In this document: positions 35,603 to 44,921 of the stretch, in pieces
Layout of the letters: every line of letters begins with the position of its first letter
Position numbering within the stretch: the first letter of the stretch is position 1
Assembly (NCBI RefSeq): GCF_000282315.2
Contig: NZ_AKJN02000006.1
Span: forward strand, 992,001 to 1,056,000
Direction: 5' to 3'
DNA: 64,000 nt
Source of the DNA: Pseudomonas sp. GM41(2012)
GTDB taxonomy: Bacteria > Pseudomonadota > Gammaproteobacteria > Pseudomonadales > Pseudomonadaceae
Made by a program: the position numbers and the translations under genes
Notes under the pieces: model-generated
What the model was told of the DNA's origin: nothing
The model's database searches: none
Seen by the model: the letters and a program-made list of their open reading frames with translations, nothing else

Positions 35603-36595
35603 TTAAAGGGTACCAACGGTGCCGGGCTCGAACGCCGCTTCAACCGGTGCAATCCCGTTGATCAACGGTGCACCGAACTCGGCCTGACTGATCTCGAACA
35701 CGTCACCCGGCTGGGTGCGAATGCCATCGGCAAAGGACAGGGTCGCGGTGCCGAAGAAGTGAATGTGCACATCGCCCGGGCGCAGGAACTGGCTGTACTT
35801 GAAATGGTGGTACTCGAGGTTTTCCAGGCTGTGGCACATGTTGGCCTCGCCACTGAGAAACTCGTTCTGCCACAGCACTTCGCCGTCACGCAGGATGCGA
35901 CTGGTGCCTGCCAGATGCTCCGGCAGTTCACCGACCCGAAGCTCCGGGCCATAACTGCAACTGCGCAATTTGGAGTGGGCCAGGTACAGGTAATTCTTGC
36001 GTTCCATCACGTGATCGGAGAACTCGTTGCCCACGGCAAAACCGAGTCGATACGGTTTGCCGTCGTGACCGATAACGTAGAGCCCGCTGAGCTCCGGCTC
36101 CTCCCCCGCGTCTTCGGCGAACGGTGGCAGCGGGAACGGTTGGCCCGGACGCACGACGATGCTGCCGTCGCCCTTGTAGAACCATTCCGGTTGTACGCCG
36201 GCCTGCCCCGCTACCGGTTTGCCGCCCTCAACGCCCCATTTGAAGATGCGCATGGTGTCGGTCATCGCGGCTTCGTCGCCGACTTGCTGATGCATCTTGT
36301 CCCGGGCCGACGCACTGCCTAAATGGGTCAGGCCTGTGCCGCTGACCAGCATGTGCGCCGGGTCCGGGTGATCCAGTGGCGGCAGGATGCGCAACGTGGC
36401 CAGCAGTTCGGCATAGTCATGGCTGATGCCCAGGCCCAGGTTTTTCACCTGTTGCTCAAGATTGACGCCGGCCTCGATCGCGGCCAACGCCAGGTCGCGA
36501 ACGGTGCGCGCGTCCTGCACTTCGCGCACCAGACCGTCCTCGACCACGCCCACCCGGCGCTCGCCGTTACTCAATTCGAACTGTACTAAACGCAT
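35603..36595 (-). CDS. AraD1/GguC family protein (FAH superfamily)
   Basis: A 330-residue cytosolic protein of the fumarylacetoacetate hydrolase superfamily, AraD1 (GguC) branch: VSGTGLTHLGSASARDKMHQ, GVEGGKPVAGQAGVQPEWFY, VGNEFSDHVMERKNYLYLAH and CSYGPELRVGELPEHLAGTS. In Pseudomonas and Rhizobium these proteins accompany L-arabonate or similar sugar-acid dehydratases and probably act on 2-keto-3-deoxy acids. It lies ten bases before the semialdehyde dehydrogenase, completing the keto-acid steps. The start at 36595 has AGGAG about 8 nt upstream. The exact reaction is inferred from context. Confidence 0.85.
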   Translation of the reverse strand: MRLVQFELSNGERRVGVVEDGLVREVQDARTVRDLALAAIEAGVNLEQQVKNLGLGISHDYAELLATLRILPPLDHPDPAHMLVSGTGLTHLGSASARDKMHQQVGDEAAMTDTMRIFKWGVEGGKPVAGQAGVQPEWFYKGDGSIVVRPGQPFPLPPFAEDAGEEPELSGLYVIGHDGKPYRLGFAVGNEFSDHVMERKNYLYLAHSKLRSCSYGPELRVGELPEHLAGTSRILRDGEVLWQNEFLSGEANMCHSLENLEYHHFKYSQFLRPGDVHIHFFGTATLSFADGIRTQPGDVFEISQAEFGAPLINGIAPVEAAFEPGTVGTL

Positions 36596-36624
36596 GAATT
36601 TTCTCCTGTAAACAATTAATCCCC

Positions 36625-36715
36625 GTAGGAGCAGAGCTTGCTCGCGATGGCGGCAGAACATTCAGCATTAATGTCAACTGTCAGACCGCTATCGCGAGCA
36701 AGCTTTGCTCCTACA
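36625..36715. repeat. REP doublet inside the sugar-acid operon
   Basis: GTAGGAGCAGAGCTTGCTCGCGAT and ATCGCGAGCAAGCTTTGCTCCTAC face each other in the gap between the transporter stop and the AraD1-type start, a place where a REP could lower expression of the distal genes. Confidence 0.9.
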
Positions 36716-36724
36716 GATTTCGTG

Positions 36725-38047
36725 TCAGGTGCGGGTAGCGCCTCGGGCGCTGGCAGCGAACTGGTCGGCCGGTAGCACGTGCTTGCGTTCCAGCAGGCGA
36801 TAGACCACACCGGTCAACACCAACCCGAACACCATCACACCCGAAAGGAAATACAGGCCCGAAGCCAGGTTGCCGGTGTATTCCTTGAGCGCGCCGATCA
36901 CGAACGGACCGATGTAGCCACCAAGGTTGCCCACCGAGTTGATCAAGGCGATCCCGGCCGCCGCACTGGCCCCGGCAAAAAAGCGGCCCGGCAACGTCCA
37001 GAACACCGCGGTGCAGGAAAACAGCGCGAAGGCCACCAGGCACAGCGCTGCCAGTTGCAGCACCGGCACGGTCAGCCAGGCGCTGAGGAACAGGCCGATG
37101 GCACCCAACACGTAAAGCACCGCCAAGTGGCCGTAGCGATCATTCAAGCGGTCGGAACTGCGCGGAATGATCAGCAAACCGATGATCCCGAAGATGTACG
37201 GCACCGACGACACGAAACCGGTCACCAGATCCGTGCCACCGAACTGCTTGATCAGGGTCGGCAGCCACAAGCCCAGGCCGTAGATGCTCAGGGTCACCGG
37301 CAGATAGAACAACGCCAGCAGCAACACGCGTTTGTCCTTGAGGGCATGCAATGGATTGCCGTGGCGGGTCTGGCCGTATTCCTCAAGATCCTTTTTCAAT
37401 TCGCCGGTCAGCCAGTCCTTTTCAGCCTGGTCCATCCACTTCACCTGCTTCGGACCGTCCGGCAGCCAACGCAGCACTGGCCAGGTCAACAGGATCGCCG
37501 GGGTGCCGATGACGATGAACAACCACTGCCAGCCATGCAGGCCAAGAATGCCGTCCATGCCGAGCAAACCGCCGGACACCGGACCGGTGATCAACATGGC
37601 GATGGGTTGGGAAAGGATGAATAGCCCGAGGATCTTGCCGCGATGGCGCACCGGGAACCATTGGGTGATGTAGTAGAGAACGCCCGGAAAGAACCCTGCT
37701 TCCGCCGCGCCGAGCAGAAAGCGCATCACATAAAAACTGTGCGGCCCCTGGACGAAGGCCATACCGATGGTGATGGCGCCCCAGGTGACCATGATTCGCG
37801 CGAACCAGCGCCGCGCGCCAAAGCGTTCAAGCATCAGGTTGCTGGGGATTTCCAGCAGGAAATAGCCAATGAAAAACAGCCCGGCCCCCAGCCCGTAAGC
37901 GGCGTCACCGATGCCGAGGTCGGCGCCCATGTGCAATTTGGCGAAGCCTACGGCGGAGCGATCCACATAGGCGATCAGGTACAGCAGGATCAGGAAGGGA
38001 ATCAGTTTTAGCGTGATGCGACGAATAAGCCGCAGTTCCTGGCTCAT
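36725..38047 (-). CDS. MFS transporter, anion:cation symporter (sugar acid) family
   Basis: A 440-residue, 12-span major facilitator (LKLIPFLILLYLIAYVDRSA at the N-terminus is typical of the ACS family that carries hexuronates, glucarate, galactonate and related acids; NLMLERFGARRWFARIMVTW is the loop 2-3 motif). It is first in the minus-strand transcription unit, followed by AraD1-like and semialdehyde dehydrogenase genes, and divergent from a dehydratase, so it probably imports the sugar acid used by the pathway. The ATG at 38047 lies about 90 bases from the first proposed operator. Confidence 0.9.
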   Translation of the reverse strand: MSQELRLIRRITLKLIPFLILLYLIAYVDRSAVGFAKLHMGADLGIGDAAYGLGAGLFFIGYFLLEIPSNLMLERFGARRWFARIMVTWGAITIGMAFVQGPHSFYVMRFLLGAAEAGFFPGVLYYITQWFPVRHRGKILGLFILSQPIAMLITGPVSGGLLGMDGILGLHGWQWLFIVIGTPAILLTWPVLRWLPDGPKQVKWMDQAEKDWLTGELKKDLEEYGQTRHGNPLHALKDKRVLLLALFYLPVTLSIYGLGLWLPTLIKQFGGTDLVTGFVSSVPYIFGIIGLLIIPRSSDRLNDRYGHLAVLYVLGAIGLFLSAWLTVPVLQLAALCLVAFALFSCTAVFWTLPGRFFAGASAAAGIALINSVGNLGGYIGPFVIGALKEYTGNLASGLYFLSGVMVFGLVLTGVVYRLLERKHVLPADQFAASARGATRT

Positions 38048-38139
38048 GAGATCGGTCTCCGATTGTTGTTGTTATAGAACCTCGGGGGACGCCTCTCGCG
38101 GAAAACCGCCAGGGCAATCCCTCCGTTGAAACGGACTAT

Positions 38140-38152
38140 ATAGTAATACTAT
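38140..38152. promoter_or_regulatory. Candidate GntR-family operator 1 in the divergent promoter
   Basis: ATAGTA-A-TACTAT is a perfect odd palindrome in the 193-bp gap between the divergent transporter and dehydratase genes. A related copy lies at 38215. FadR-type GntR proteins bind short palindromes of this type; the regulator gene at 40202 is the likely partner. Confidence 0.5.
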
Positions 38153-38214
38153 TTACGCAACAACACTTCCAAACAGCGGAATTTGCGCTTATGTTACGCC
38201 TCAGCTCGAACAAT

Positions 38215-38227
38215 ATAGTCATACAAT
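38215..38227. promoter_or_regulatory. Candidate GntR-family operator 2 next to the dehydratase start
   Basis: ATAGTCATACAAT repeats the left half and most of the right half of the operator-1 palindrome (ATAGTnATACnAT) 75 bases away and ends 14 bases before the dehydratase ATG, where a bound repressor would block transcription or initiation. Confidence 0.45.
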
Positions 38228-38240
38228 AAGAGAACAGATC

Positions 38241-39977
38241 ATGTCTGATAAGAAACCCACCCTGCGCTCCGCCCAATGGTTTGGCACCGCCGACAAGAAC
38301 GGCTTCATGTACCGCAGCTGGATGAAGAATCAGGGCATCGCCGACCACCAGTTCCACGGCAAGCCGATCATCGGCATCTGCAACACCTGGTCGGAACTGA
38401 CCCCGTGCAACGCGCATTTCCGCCAGATTGCGGAGCACGTCAAACGTGGAGTGATCGAGGCTGGGGGCTTTCCCGTGGAATTCCCGGTGTTCTCCAACGG
38501 TGAGTCGAACCTGCGTCCGACCGCCATGCTCACCCGCAACCTGGCGAGCATGGACGTCGAAGAAGCAATTCGCGGCAACCCGATTGACGGTGTTGTGCTG
38601 CTGACCGGTTGCGACAAAACCACCCCGGCGTTGTTGATGGGCGCGGCCAGTTGCGACGTGCCGGCGATCGTCGTCACCGGCGGGCCGATGCTCAACGGCA
38701 AACACAAGGGTCAGGACATCGGCTCGGGCACTGTGGTCTGGCAGCTCAGCGAACAAGTGAAAGCGGGCACCATCACCATTGACGATTTCCTTGCGGCCGA
38801 GGGCGGCATGTCCCGCTCGGCGGGCACGTGCAACACCATGGGCACCGCGTCGACCATGGCCTGCATGGCTGAAGCACTGGGCACTTCCCTGCCCCACAAC
38901 GCGGCGATTCCAGCGGTTGATGCGCGTCGTTATGTGCTGGCGCACATGTCCGGCATGCGCGCGGTGGAGATGGTTCGCGAAGACTTGAAGCTGTCGAAAA
39001 TCCTCACCAAAGAAGCCTTCGAAAACGCCATTCGCGTGAACGCTGCCATCGGTGGTTCGACCAACGCCGTGATCCATTTGAAAGCCATTGCCGGGCGCAT
39101 TGGCGTCGAGCTGGATCTGGATGACTGGACCCGCATCGGTCGCGGCATGCCGACCATCGTCGACTTGCAACCGTCCGGGCGTTTCCTGATGGAAGAGTTC
39201 TATTACGCCGGTGGCCTGCCAGCGGTGCTGCGTCGTCTGGGTGAAGCCAACCTGATTCCGCATCCGAATGCTTTGACCGTCAATGGCAAGACCCTCGGCG
39301 AGAACACCAAGGACGCGCCGATCTATGGCCAGGACGAAGTGATTCGCACCCTCGACAACCCGATCCGTGCCGACGGCGGTATCTGTGTGTTGCGCGGCAA
39401 CCTCGCACCACTGGGTGCGGTGCTCAAGCCTTCAGCCGCCAGCGCCGAACTGATGCAACATCGTGGGCGGGCGGTGGTGTTCGAGAACTTCGACATGTAC
39501 AAAGCGCGGATCAACGATCCGGAGCTGGAGGTGGATGCCAACTCGATTCTGGTGATGAAGAACTGCGGTCCGAAGGGTTATCCGGGCATGGCCGAGGTCG
39601 GTAACATGGGCTTGCCCGCCAAGTTGCTGGCCCAGGGTGTGACGGACATGGTGCGCATTTCCGATGCGCGCATGAGCGGCACGGCGTACGGCACTGTCGT
39701 TCTGCACGTCGCCCCGGAAGCGGCCGCTGGCGGACCATTGGCGACGGTGAAAGAAGGTGACTGGATCGAGCTCGACTGCGCCAACGGTCGTCTGCACCTG
39801 GACATTCCAGACGCCGAACTGGCGGCGCGCATGGCCGATCTGCAGCCACCGCAGCAACTGATCGTGGGCGGTTATCGTCAGCTGTACATCGATCATGTGC
39901 TGCAGGCGGATCAGGGTTGCGATTTCGACTTCCTGGTCGGCTGTCGTGGCTCTGAAGTACCGCGCCACTCTCACTGA
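38241..39977 (+). CDS. IlvD/Edd family sugar-acid dehydratase, probably L-arabonate dehydratase
   Basis: A 578-residue [2Fe-2S] enzyme that removes water from an aldonic acid to give a 2-keto-3-deoxy acid. The three cluster cysteines are in place: Cys56 (LTPCNAHF), Cys124 (LLTGCDKTTPA) and Cys197 (SAGTCNTMGTAS); the active-site Ser lies in RISDARMSGTAYG. Length and motifs fit L-arabonate dehydratases (such as the Rhizobium enzyme) better than the shorter IlvD; D-xylonate or D-galactonate are alternative substrates. Divergent from the transporter, it is followed by the regulator gene. AGAGAA-type purines precede the ATG. Confidence 0.88.
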   Translation: MSDKKPTLRSAQWFGTADKNGFMYRSWMKNQGIADHQFHGKPIIGICNTWSELTPCNAHFRQIAEHVKRGVIEAGGFPVEFPVFSNGESNLRPTAMLTRNLASMDVEEAIRGNPIDGVVLLTGCDKTTPALLMGAASCDVPAIVVTGGPMLNGKHKGQDIGSGTVVWQLSEQVKAGTITIDDFLAAEGGMSRSAGTCNTMGTASTMACMAEALGTSLPHNAAIPAVDARRYVLAHMSGMRAVEMVREDLKLSKILTKEAFENAIRVNAAIGGSTNAVIHLKAIAGRIGVELDLDDWTRIGRGMPTIVDLQPSGRFLMEEFYYAGGLPAVLRRLGEANLIPHPNALTVNGKTLGENTKDAPIYGQDEVIRTLDNPIRADGGICVLRGNLAPLGAVLKPSAASAELMQHRGRAVVFENFDMYKARINDPELEVDANSILVMKNCGPKGYPGMAEVGNMGLPAKLLAQGVTDMVRISDARMSGTAYGTVVLHVAPEAAAGGPLATVKEGDWIELDCANGRLHLDIPDAELAARMADLQPPQQLIVGGYRQLYIDHVLQADQGCDFDFLVGCRGSEVPRHSH

Positions 39978-39989
39978 TCACCCACGCCC

Positions 39990-40098
39990 TCTGTAGGAGC
40001 AAAGCTTGCTCGCGATAGCGGTTTAACATTCAACATCTATGTTGGCTGACACTCCGCTATCGTCGGAACGCCGCCCGGAGCAAGCTTTGCTCCTACAG
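39990..40098. repeat. REP doublet
   Basis: TGTAGGAGCAAAGCTTGCTCGCGAT and the opposite arm GAGCAAGCTTTGCTCCTACA lie behind the dehydratase. A small interruption occurs in the second copy (CCGCCCGGAGCAAG). Confidence 0.85.
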
Positions 40099-40201
40099 AT
40101 GATCTTCATCTGGTTCAGGACTGTGCTTGCTCTTGCGACCTTCATCCGCCGCGCCTGTTATCATGCGCGGCACCCCACCCCACAGGATCGCGCCGTTCCC
40201 C

Positions 40202-40921
40202 ATGGATTACCGCAAACCCTCCGACCGCAAAAGCATGCACTCGCGCATCGTCCAGGAACTGGGCATGCAGATCGTTTCCGGACGCTTCAAGCCGTGTGAC
40301 AAACTGCCCGCCGAAGCCTTGTTATGCGAAGAGTACGCGGTCAGTCGTCCAGTCCTGCGCGAAGCCACCCGGGTTTTGGTCGCCAAGGGTCTGGTGTATT
40401 CCCGTCCGCGAGTGGGCACGGTGGTCAAGCAGCGCAAGGAATGGCACATGCTCGATCCGGATGTGCTGCATTGGCTGATGCAAAGCAGCCCGCAAAATGA
40501 ATTCTTCGATTTGCTGACCAGCGTGCGCAGCATCATCGAACCCGCAGCGGCCGCCCTCGCCGCGCAGTTCGCCACGGACGCGGACATCGCCTCCATCAGT
40601 GAAGCCTACCAACGCATGGAAGCGGCACCGACGCCGGAAGCGCTGCTGCAACCGGACCTGGATTTCCATAGCCGGATTGCCGATGCAACCCATAACGACT
40701 TGCTGGCCAACCTGTGCAACATGCTATCGGTGGCGATTGCCGAAGCCTTGAAGCATTCCAACCAGCGACCGAATCTGCATGAACTGGCATTGCCCCGGCA
40801 CAAGGCGATTCTGACGGCGATCGAAAACCGGGATGCGCTGGGTGCCCGGCATGCGACGTTGGTGCAGCTGGATGATGCGCGTAGCGCGTTGAATGCGGTG
40901 CTGGGCACCGATCCCTCATAA
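40202..40921 (+). CDS. FadR/GntR family transcriptional regulator
   Basis: A 239-residue repressor type: winged helix N-terminus (SRIVQELGMQIVSGRFKPCD; LPAEALLCEEYAVSRPVLRE; ATRVLVAKGLVYSRPRVGT) and a C-terminal FCD ligand domain with metal-coordinating positions (RSIIEPAAAALAA; DLDFHSRIADATHND; LPRHKAILTAIENRD). It lies behind the dehydratase and is probably the local sensor of the sugar acid or its keto-deoxy derivative. The start at 40202 is the ATG that begins MDYRKPSDRKSMHSRIVQEL; the longer frame upstream crosses the REP and is unlikely. Confidence 0.9.
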   Translation: MDYRKPSDRKSMHSRIVQELGMQIVSGRFKPCDKLPAEALLCEEYAVSRPVLREATRVLVAKGLVYSRPRVGTVVKQRKEWHMLDPDVLHWLMQSSPQNEFFDLLTSVRSIIEPAAAALAAQFATDADIASISEAYQRMEAAPTPEALLQPDLDFHSRIADATHNDLLANLCNMLSVAIAEALKHSNQRPNLHELALPRHKAILTAIENRDALGARHATLVQLDDARSALNAVLGTDPS

Positions 40922-40936
40922 CCACCACAAATCCAA

Positions 40937-41026
40937 TGTGGGAGCGGGCTTGCTCGCGAAGGCGGCGTGTCAGTCAGCACAGGTGTTGAATGGTAGACCG
41001 CATTCGCGAGCAAGCCCGCTCCCACA
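40937..41026. repeat. REP doublet
   Basis: TGTGGGAGCGGGCTTGCTCGCGAA and its inverted partner TTCGCGAGCAAGCCCGCTCCCACA flank about 45 nt between the convergent regulator and RND genes. Confidence 0.9.
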
Positions 41027-41052
41027 GGAGTTTGGTGTGGAATTTGAGATGT

Positions 41053-41084
41053 AAAAAAGCCGCAACCATGGTTGCGGCTTTTTT
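41053..41084. terminator. Bidirectional rho-independent terminator
   Basis: AAAAAAGCCGCAACC-AT-GGTTGCGGCTTTTTT is a perfect GC-rich stem with A and T tracts on both sides, placed between the convergent gntR-type and RND genes. It can end transcripts from either side. Confidence 0.92.
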
Positions 41085-41098
41085 ATTTCAGCCGGGGA

Positions 41099-43483
41099 TC
41101 AGTGAGCGAACAGCGAGTTGCCCTTCTGCCCCGCCAGTTTCTCCGGTTTGATCAGGAACCGTGCCAGCGCTGGCAGCAGCCACAGTGCGCCGAACATGTT
41201 CCAGAGCAGCATGAAGGTCAGCATCAGGCCCATGTCGGCCTGGAACTTGATGGCCGAGAAAATCCAGGTGCACACGCCGATCGCCAGGCACAGGCCGGTG
41301 AACAGCACGGCTTTACCGGTGGATTTCAACGTCTGGTAGTACGCCTCTTGCAACGGCAGACCCGCACGGAGGAAGCTTTCCAGGCGGCTGTAGATGTAGA
41401 TCCCGTAGTCCACGCCAATCCCCACCCCGAGCGCCACGACAGGCAAGGTCGCGACTTTCACGCCGATGCCCATGAAGGCCATGAGGGCGTTGCCGAGTAC
41501 CGAAGTCAGGACCAGCGGCAGCACGATACACAACGTCGCCGCCCATGAACGGAAGGTGATCATGCACATGGTCGCCACGCAGATGTACACCAGGATCAGG
41601 ATGGTCAGCTCAGACTCCTTGATCACCTCGTTGGTGGCTGCTTCGATCCCGGCGTTACCGGCTGCAAGGATGAATTCCAGACCTTCCTTGTTGTTCTCCT
41701 TGGCGAAGTCCTGCACTGCATGCACGGCACGATCCAGCGTGGCGGCCTTGTGGTCGTTGAGGAACACCAGCACCGGCGCCAGGGAGCAACTGTTGTTGTA
41801 CAGACCATCAGCCCGAGCGATCGAGTTGTTCAGCACGTCCGGGTTACGCGACAAGGTTTCCCATTTCAGGTTGCCTTCGTTCATGCCCTTGATCATCTGC
41901 TTGGACACGGTCACCAGCGAGATCGCCGACTGCACGCCTTCGGTGTTCTGCATCTTCCACATCAGCTCGTCGATCGGCGCCATGGCTTCGTAGCGCGAGC
42001 AGCCTTCGGACTTGGTCTTGACCATCACCACCAACACGTCGGAACTGGTGGAGTAATTGCTGATGATGAAGTTGTTGTCCTTGTTGTAGCGCGAGTCCGG
42101 ACGCAGTTCCGGAGCGCCCTGATCCAGGTCACCGATTTTCAGGTTCTGGCTGTACCAGAGGCCGCCACTGAAGGCCAACAAGGCCAGGACAATCGACACC
42201 GGCGCCACTTTCGGGCTGGCAAAATTCGACAGCAGACGCCAGAACGGGTGTTCACGGTGCGCGTCTTTCTTGCTGCGTTCGACTGCGCGTTTGCTGATGC
42301 CGACGTAGGAAATCGCCACCGGCAGCAGGATCAGGTTGGTGAACACGATGACCGCCACGCCGATAGACGCGCCGATAGCCAGTTCACGAATCACGCCGAT
42401 GTCGATGATCAGCAGCGTGATGAAACCCACCGCATCCGCGAGGATCGCAATCATCCCGGGCAGGAACAGCTGACGGAACGTGCGCCGCGCCGCAGTCAAG
42501 GCGTTGTCTGCCTCGCTGGACTGCAAGGCAATACCGTTGATCTTCTGCACACCGTGGGAAATACCAATGGCGAAGATCAGGAACGGCACCAGCATCGAGT
42601 AGGGATCGAGCCCGAAACCAAAGAAGTGCATCAAACCGAGCTGCCAGACCACCGCCACCAGCGTGGTGCTCAACACCGCCACGGTGCTGCGCATGCAGTT
42701 GGTAAACCAGTAGAGCAGGATCAACGTAATGATGAAGGCGACGCCGAAGAACATCACCACCATGACCAGCCCATCGATCAGGTCGCCGACTTTCTTGGCG
42801 AAACCGACGATGTGGATCTTCACGTTAGGGTTCTGGGCTTCGAACTTGTTGCGGATTTTGTCTTCGAGTTCGTGAGAGAACTTGCGATAGTCCAGCGCCA
42901 GCAACTTGCCTTGGTCCTGCGGGTCCGGGTAGGACTCCAGCAGCGGGATATCGACAATGCTCGACTTGAAGTCGTTGGCCACCAGACGCCCGACCTGACC
43001 GGACTTGAGCACGTTATTGCGCAACAGGTCGAGGCTTTGCTGGGAGCCGTTGTAGCTCTGCGGAATCACTTCACCGCCGGCGAAGCCCTCCTCTGTCACT
43101 TCGGTCCAGCGTACGCTCGGGCTCCACAGCGACTTGAGACCGGAACGGTCAACACCGGAAATGTAGAACACCTCGTCATTGATCTGACGCAGAGTCTCCA
43201 TGTACTCCTTGGAGAAGATGTCGCCATCAGTGGCTTCCACCGAGATGCGCACCGTGTTGCCCAGGTTCGCCAGATCGTTGCGATGCTCCATCATCTTTTG
43301 AATGAACGGATGCTCGAGCGGGATCATTTTTTCGAAACTGGTGGACGGCCGGATCAGCGTCGCTTGCCAGAACAGGAAGATACTGACCAGCAGGCAGATG
43401 ACGATTACTGCCGGGCGGTTGTTGAAAATCAGGCGTTCGAGAAACGTCGCCTTGTCATGATGATGAGTGCTCAAGGATGTCAT
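41099..43483 (-). CDS. RND/MMPL family transporter
   Basis: A 794-residue inner-membrane exporter with the duplicated 1+5 span topology: span 1 (PAVIVICLLVSIFLFWQATL), large periplasmic loop with RISVEATDGDIFSKEYMETL, spans 2-6 (GLVMVVMFFGVAFIITLILL ...), and a second half (LALLAFSGGLWYS onward). The sterol-sensing-like GxxxD motif is present in GVGIGVDYGIYIYSRLE. Such MMPL-like proteins in Pseudomonas come with a YCF48 partner, DUF1302/DUF1329 proteins and lipid metabolism genes; only the YCF48 partner is here. The substrate is unknown, probably a hydrophobic lipid-like molecule. The operon ends at the strong terminator. Confidence 0.9.
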   Translation of the reverse strand: MTSLSTHHHDKATFLERLIFNNRPAVIVICLLVSIFLFWQATLIRPSTSFEKMIPLEHPFIQKMMEHRNDLANLGNTVRISVEATDGDIFSKEYMETLRQINDEVFYISGVDRSGLKSLWSPSVRWTEVTEEGFAGGEVIPQSYNGSQQSLDLLRNNVLKSGQVGRLVANDFKSSIVDIPLLESYPDPQDQGKLLALDYRKFSHELEDKIRNKFEAQNPNVKIHIVGFAKKVGDLIDGLVMVVMFFGVAFIITLILLYWFTNCMRSTVAVLSTTLVAVVWQLGLMHFFGFGLDPYSMLVPFLIFAIGISHGVQKINGIALQSSEADNALTAARRTFRQLFLPGMIAILADAVGFITLLIIDIGVIRELAIGASIGVAVIVFTNLILLPVAISYVGISKRAVERSKKDAHREHPFWRLLSNFASPKVAPVSIVLALLAFSGGLWYSQNLKIGDLDQGAPELRPDSRYNKDNNFIISNYSTSSDVLVVMVKTKSEGCSRYEAMAPIDELMWKMQNTEGVQSAISLVTVSKQMIKGMNEGNLKWETLSRNPDVLNNSIARADGLYNNSCSLAPVLVFLNDHKAATLDRAVHAVQDFAKENNKEGLEFILAAGNAGIEAATNEVIKESELTILILVYICVATMCMITFRSWAATLCIVLPLVLTSVLGNALMAFMGIGVKVATLPVVALGVGIGVDYGIYIYSRLESFLRAGLPLQEAYYQTLKSTGKAVLFTGLCLAIGVCTWIFSAIKFQADMGLMLTFMLLWNMFGALWLLPALARFLIKPEKLAGQKGNSLFAH

Positions 43484-43511
43484 AGACCCGCCTTCTTATT
43501 ATTTGCCCGGC

Positions 43512-44585
43512 TCATTTGGACGACCCATTTTTTCCGTTCTCTGCACCGGCGCCGGTTGGCGAAGTGACGCGAACGCCACCCTGTCCTGCCAGAATCAGAT
43601 TGCCGTTGCCCGCTGCGGTGACTGCCGAAACGGAAATGCGATCCGGGCGGTTGAACACGCTGAAGGTTTCGCCGTTGTCGTTGCTGCGGATCACCGAGCC
43701 ACCGTTGCCGACGATCACGATGGAACCGTCGTCGAGCAGCGTCGCGCCGGACAGACCGAACTCCAGCGCACCGCGAGCGGCCTTGAGCTCAATCGGCTCC
43801 CAGGTCGTACCGAAATCGGTGGAGCGAAACAGATTGCCCCGCAGCCCGTAGGCCAGCAGCGTATTGGCTTGAGCGGTGCCGATCACGCCAAACAGTGAGC
43901 CCTCATAGGGACCTTCAAGCTTCTCCCAGGTCTGGCCCCAGTCGGCGGAGCGGAACATGCTGCCCTGCTCGCCAACGATGAACAGACCGGAATCCTTGAC
44001 CGCGGCGATGGCGTTGAGGTGGTACTGGTCTTCGTTGTCGAGGCGATCGCTGACCTCTTCCCAGTTCTTGCCGCCGTCGGTGGTGGCCAGCAACGCGCCG
44101 TAAGCGCCTACGGCAAAGCCGCTGTTGACGTCCTGGAACCAGACGTCGAGCAGCGGCGATTCGCGTTTCAAATCTTCGAATTGCTTGGTCCAGGTAACGC
44201 CGCCGTCCTCGCTCGCGAGGATCTGCGCATCATGGCCGACGGCCCAACCGTGTTTGTCGTCGACGAAATACACCGACGTCAGCAGTTGCCGCGTCGGCAC
44301 CTTGGCTTGGGTCCAGGTCGTGCCCTGGTCATCGGAATATAAAATGTGCCCGCGATCACCGACCGCCACCAGGCGCTTGCCGGCGTGGACGACGTCGAGC
44401 ATCAGGCTCTTGCTGGCTTTGGCAGATTCAACGGAATAAACAATGTCGGAAGCTGGCGCAGCAGCGGCCAGCACAGGTGCCGACAGCACGGCACAGCCCA
44501 ACAGCGAGAGCGCTGTAGCCAGCAACGCGAATTTGCGTAATGCCGGCGGGCGGCAGATACCCACACCCATGACAGGCTCACTCAT
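43512..44585 (-). CDS. YCF48/BNR-repeat periplasmic protein, RND partner
   Basis: A 357-residue exported protein (signal ALRKFALLATALSLLGCAVL...APVLAAA) built of repeated BNR/Asp-box blades: YSDDQGTTWTQAKVP, ASEDGGVTWTKQFED, ATTDGGKNWEEVSDR, RSADWGQTWEKLEGP, RSTDFGTTWEPIELK. It resembles the photosystem II assembly factor YCF48 and forms an operon with the RND transporter (28 bases apart). It is probably a periplasmic accessory of that exporter. The ATG lies close to a GGAAGG-type Shine-Dalgarno. Confidence 0.9.
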   Translation of the reverse strand: MSEPVMGVGICRPPALRKFALLATALSLLGCAVLSAPVLAAAAPASDIVYSVESAKASKSLMLDVVHAGKRLVAVGDRGHILYSDDQGTTWTQAKVPTRQLLTSVYFVDDKHGWAVGHDAQILASEDGGVTWTKQFEDLKRESPLLDVWFQDVNSGFAVGAYGALLATTDGGKNWEEVSDRLDNEDQYHLNAIAAVKDSGLFIVGEQGSMFRSADWGQTWEKLEGPYEGSLFGVIGTAQANTLLAYGLRGNLFRSTDFGTTWEPIELKAARGALEFGLSGATLLDDGSIVIVGNGGSVIRSNDNGETFSVFNRPDRISVSAVTAAGNGNLILAGQGGVRVTSPTGAGAENGKNGSSK

Positions 44586-44833
44586 AGACCTTCCCCCATT
44601 ATTATTGTTAGGTCGTTAACCTTTCTGGGCGCCATAAGGGATGCTCTTTGGGATTGCCTTTTCTGGAGCATAGTCCTGAAATACGCAATCTAGAGCCCCT
44701 TCGGAAGCTGGCTTATCCTATCGGGGTTTGGAAAGGTCTGACAATCGACGCCACGTTATGTTTTGTTAACCTGAGGGGTATGGGTGGGTGGTGAATGATT
44801 TGGTATCAGGTGGGGTGATTGGGTTTTGGGTTT
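44586..44833. other. Promoter region of the YCF48-RND operon
   Basis: About 250 bases without a gene, which should hold the minus-strand promoter of the operon. No clear -35/-10 pair was defined. The DUF1302/DUF1329 genes often found upstream of such operons are absent; instead the IS-rich region begins. Confidence 0.4.
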
Positions 44834-44921
44834 GGTGTACATATCCGTTGCTGCGGTAACGGCGGATTATGGTTTCGCTTTTACAGCGACTCACTTTTCC
44901 AAACGCCGAAAAGTAAGCAAA
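44834..44921 (+). repeat. About 90-nt repeat, left copy (inverted partner at 48136-48229)
   Basis: The sequence runs from GGTGTACATATCCGTTGCTG to CCGAAAAGTAAGCAAA. It recurs reverse-complemented at 48136-48229 with about 75-80% identity. The pair encloses both insertion sequences. The short open frame covering it is not a gene. Confidence 0.85.

Noticed and set aside
41720..43567. A 615-codon open frame on the plus strand
   Set aside because: It lies antisense to the RND transporter and has a His/Gln/Arg-rich composition without known motifs.
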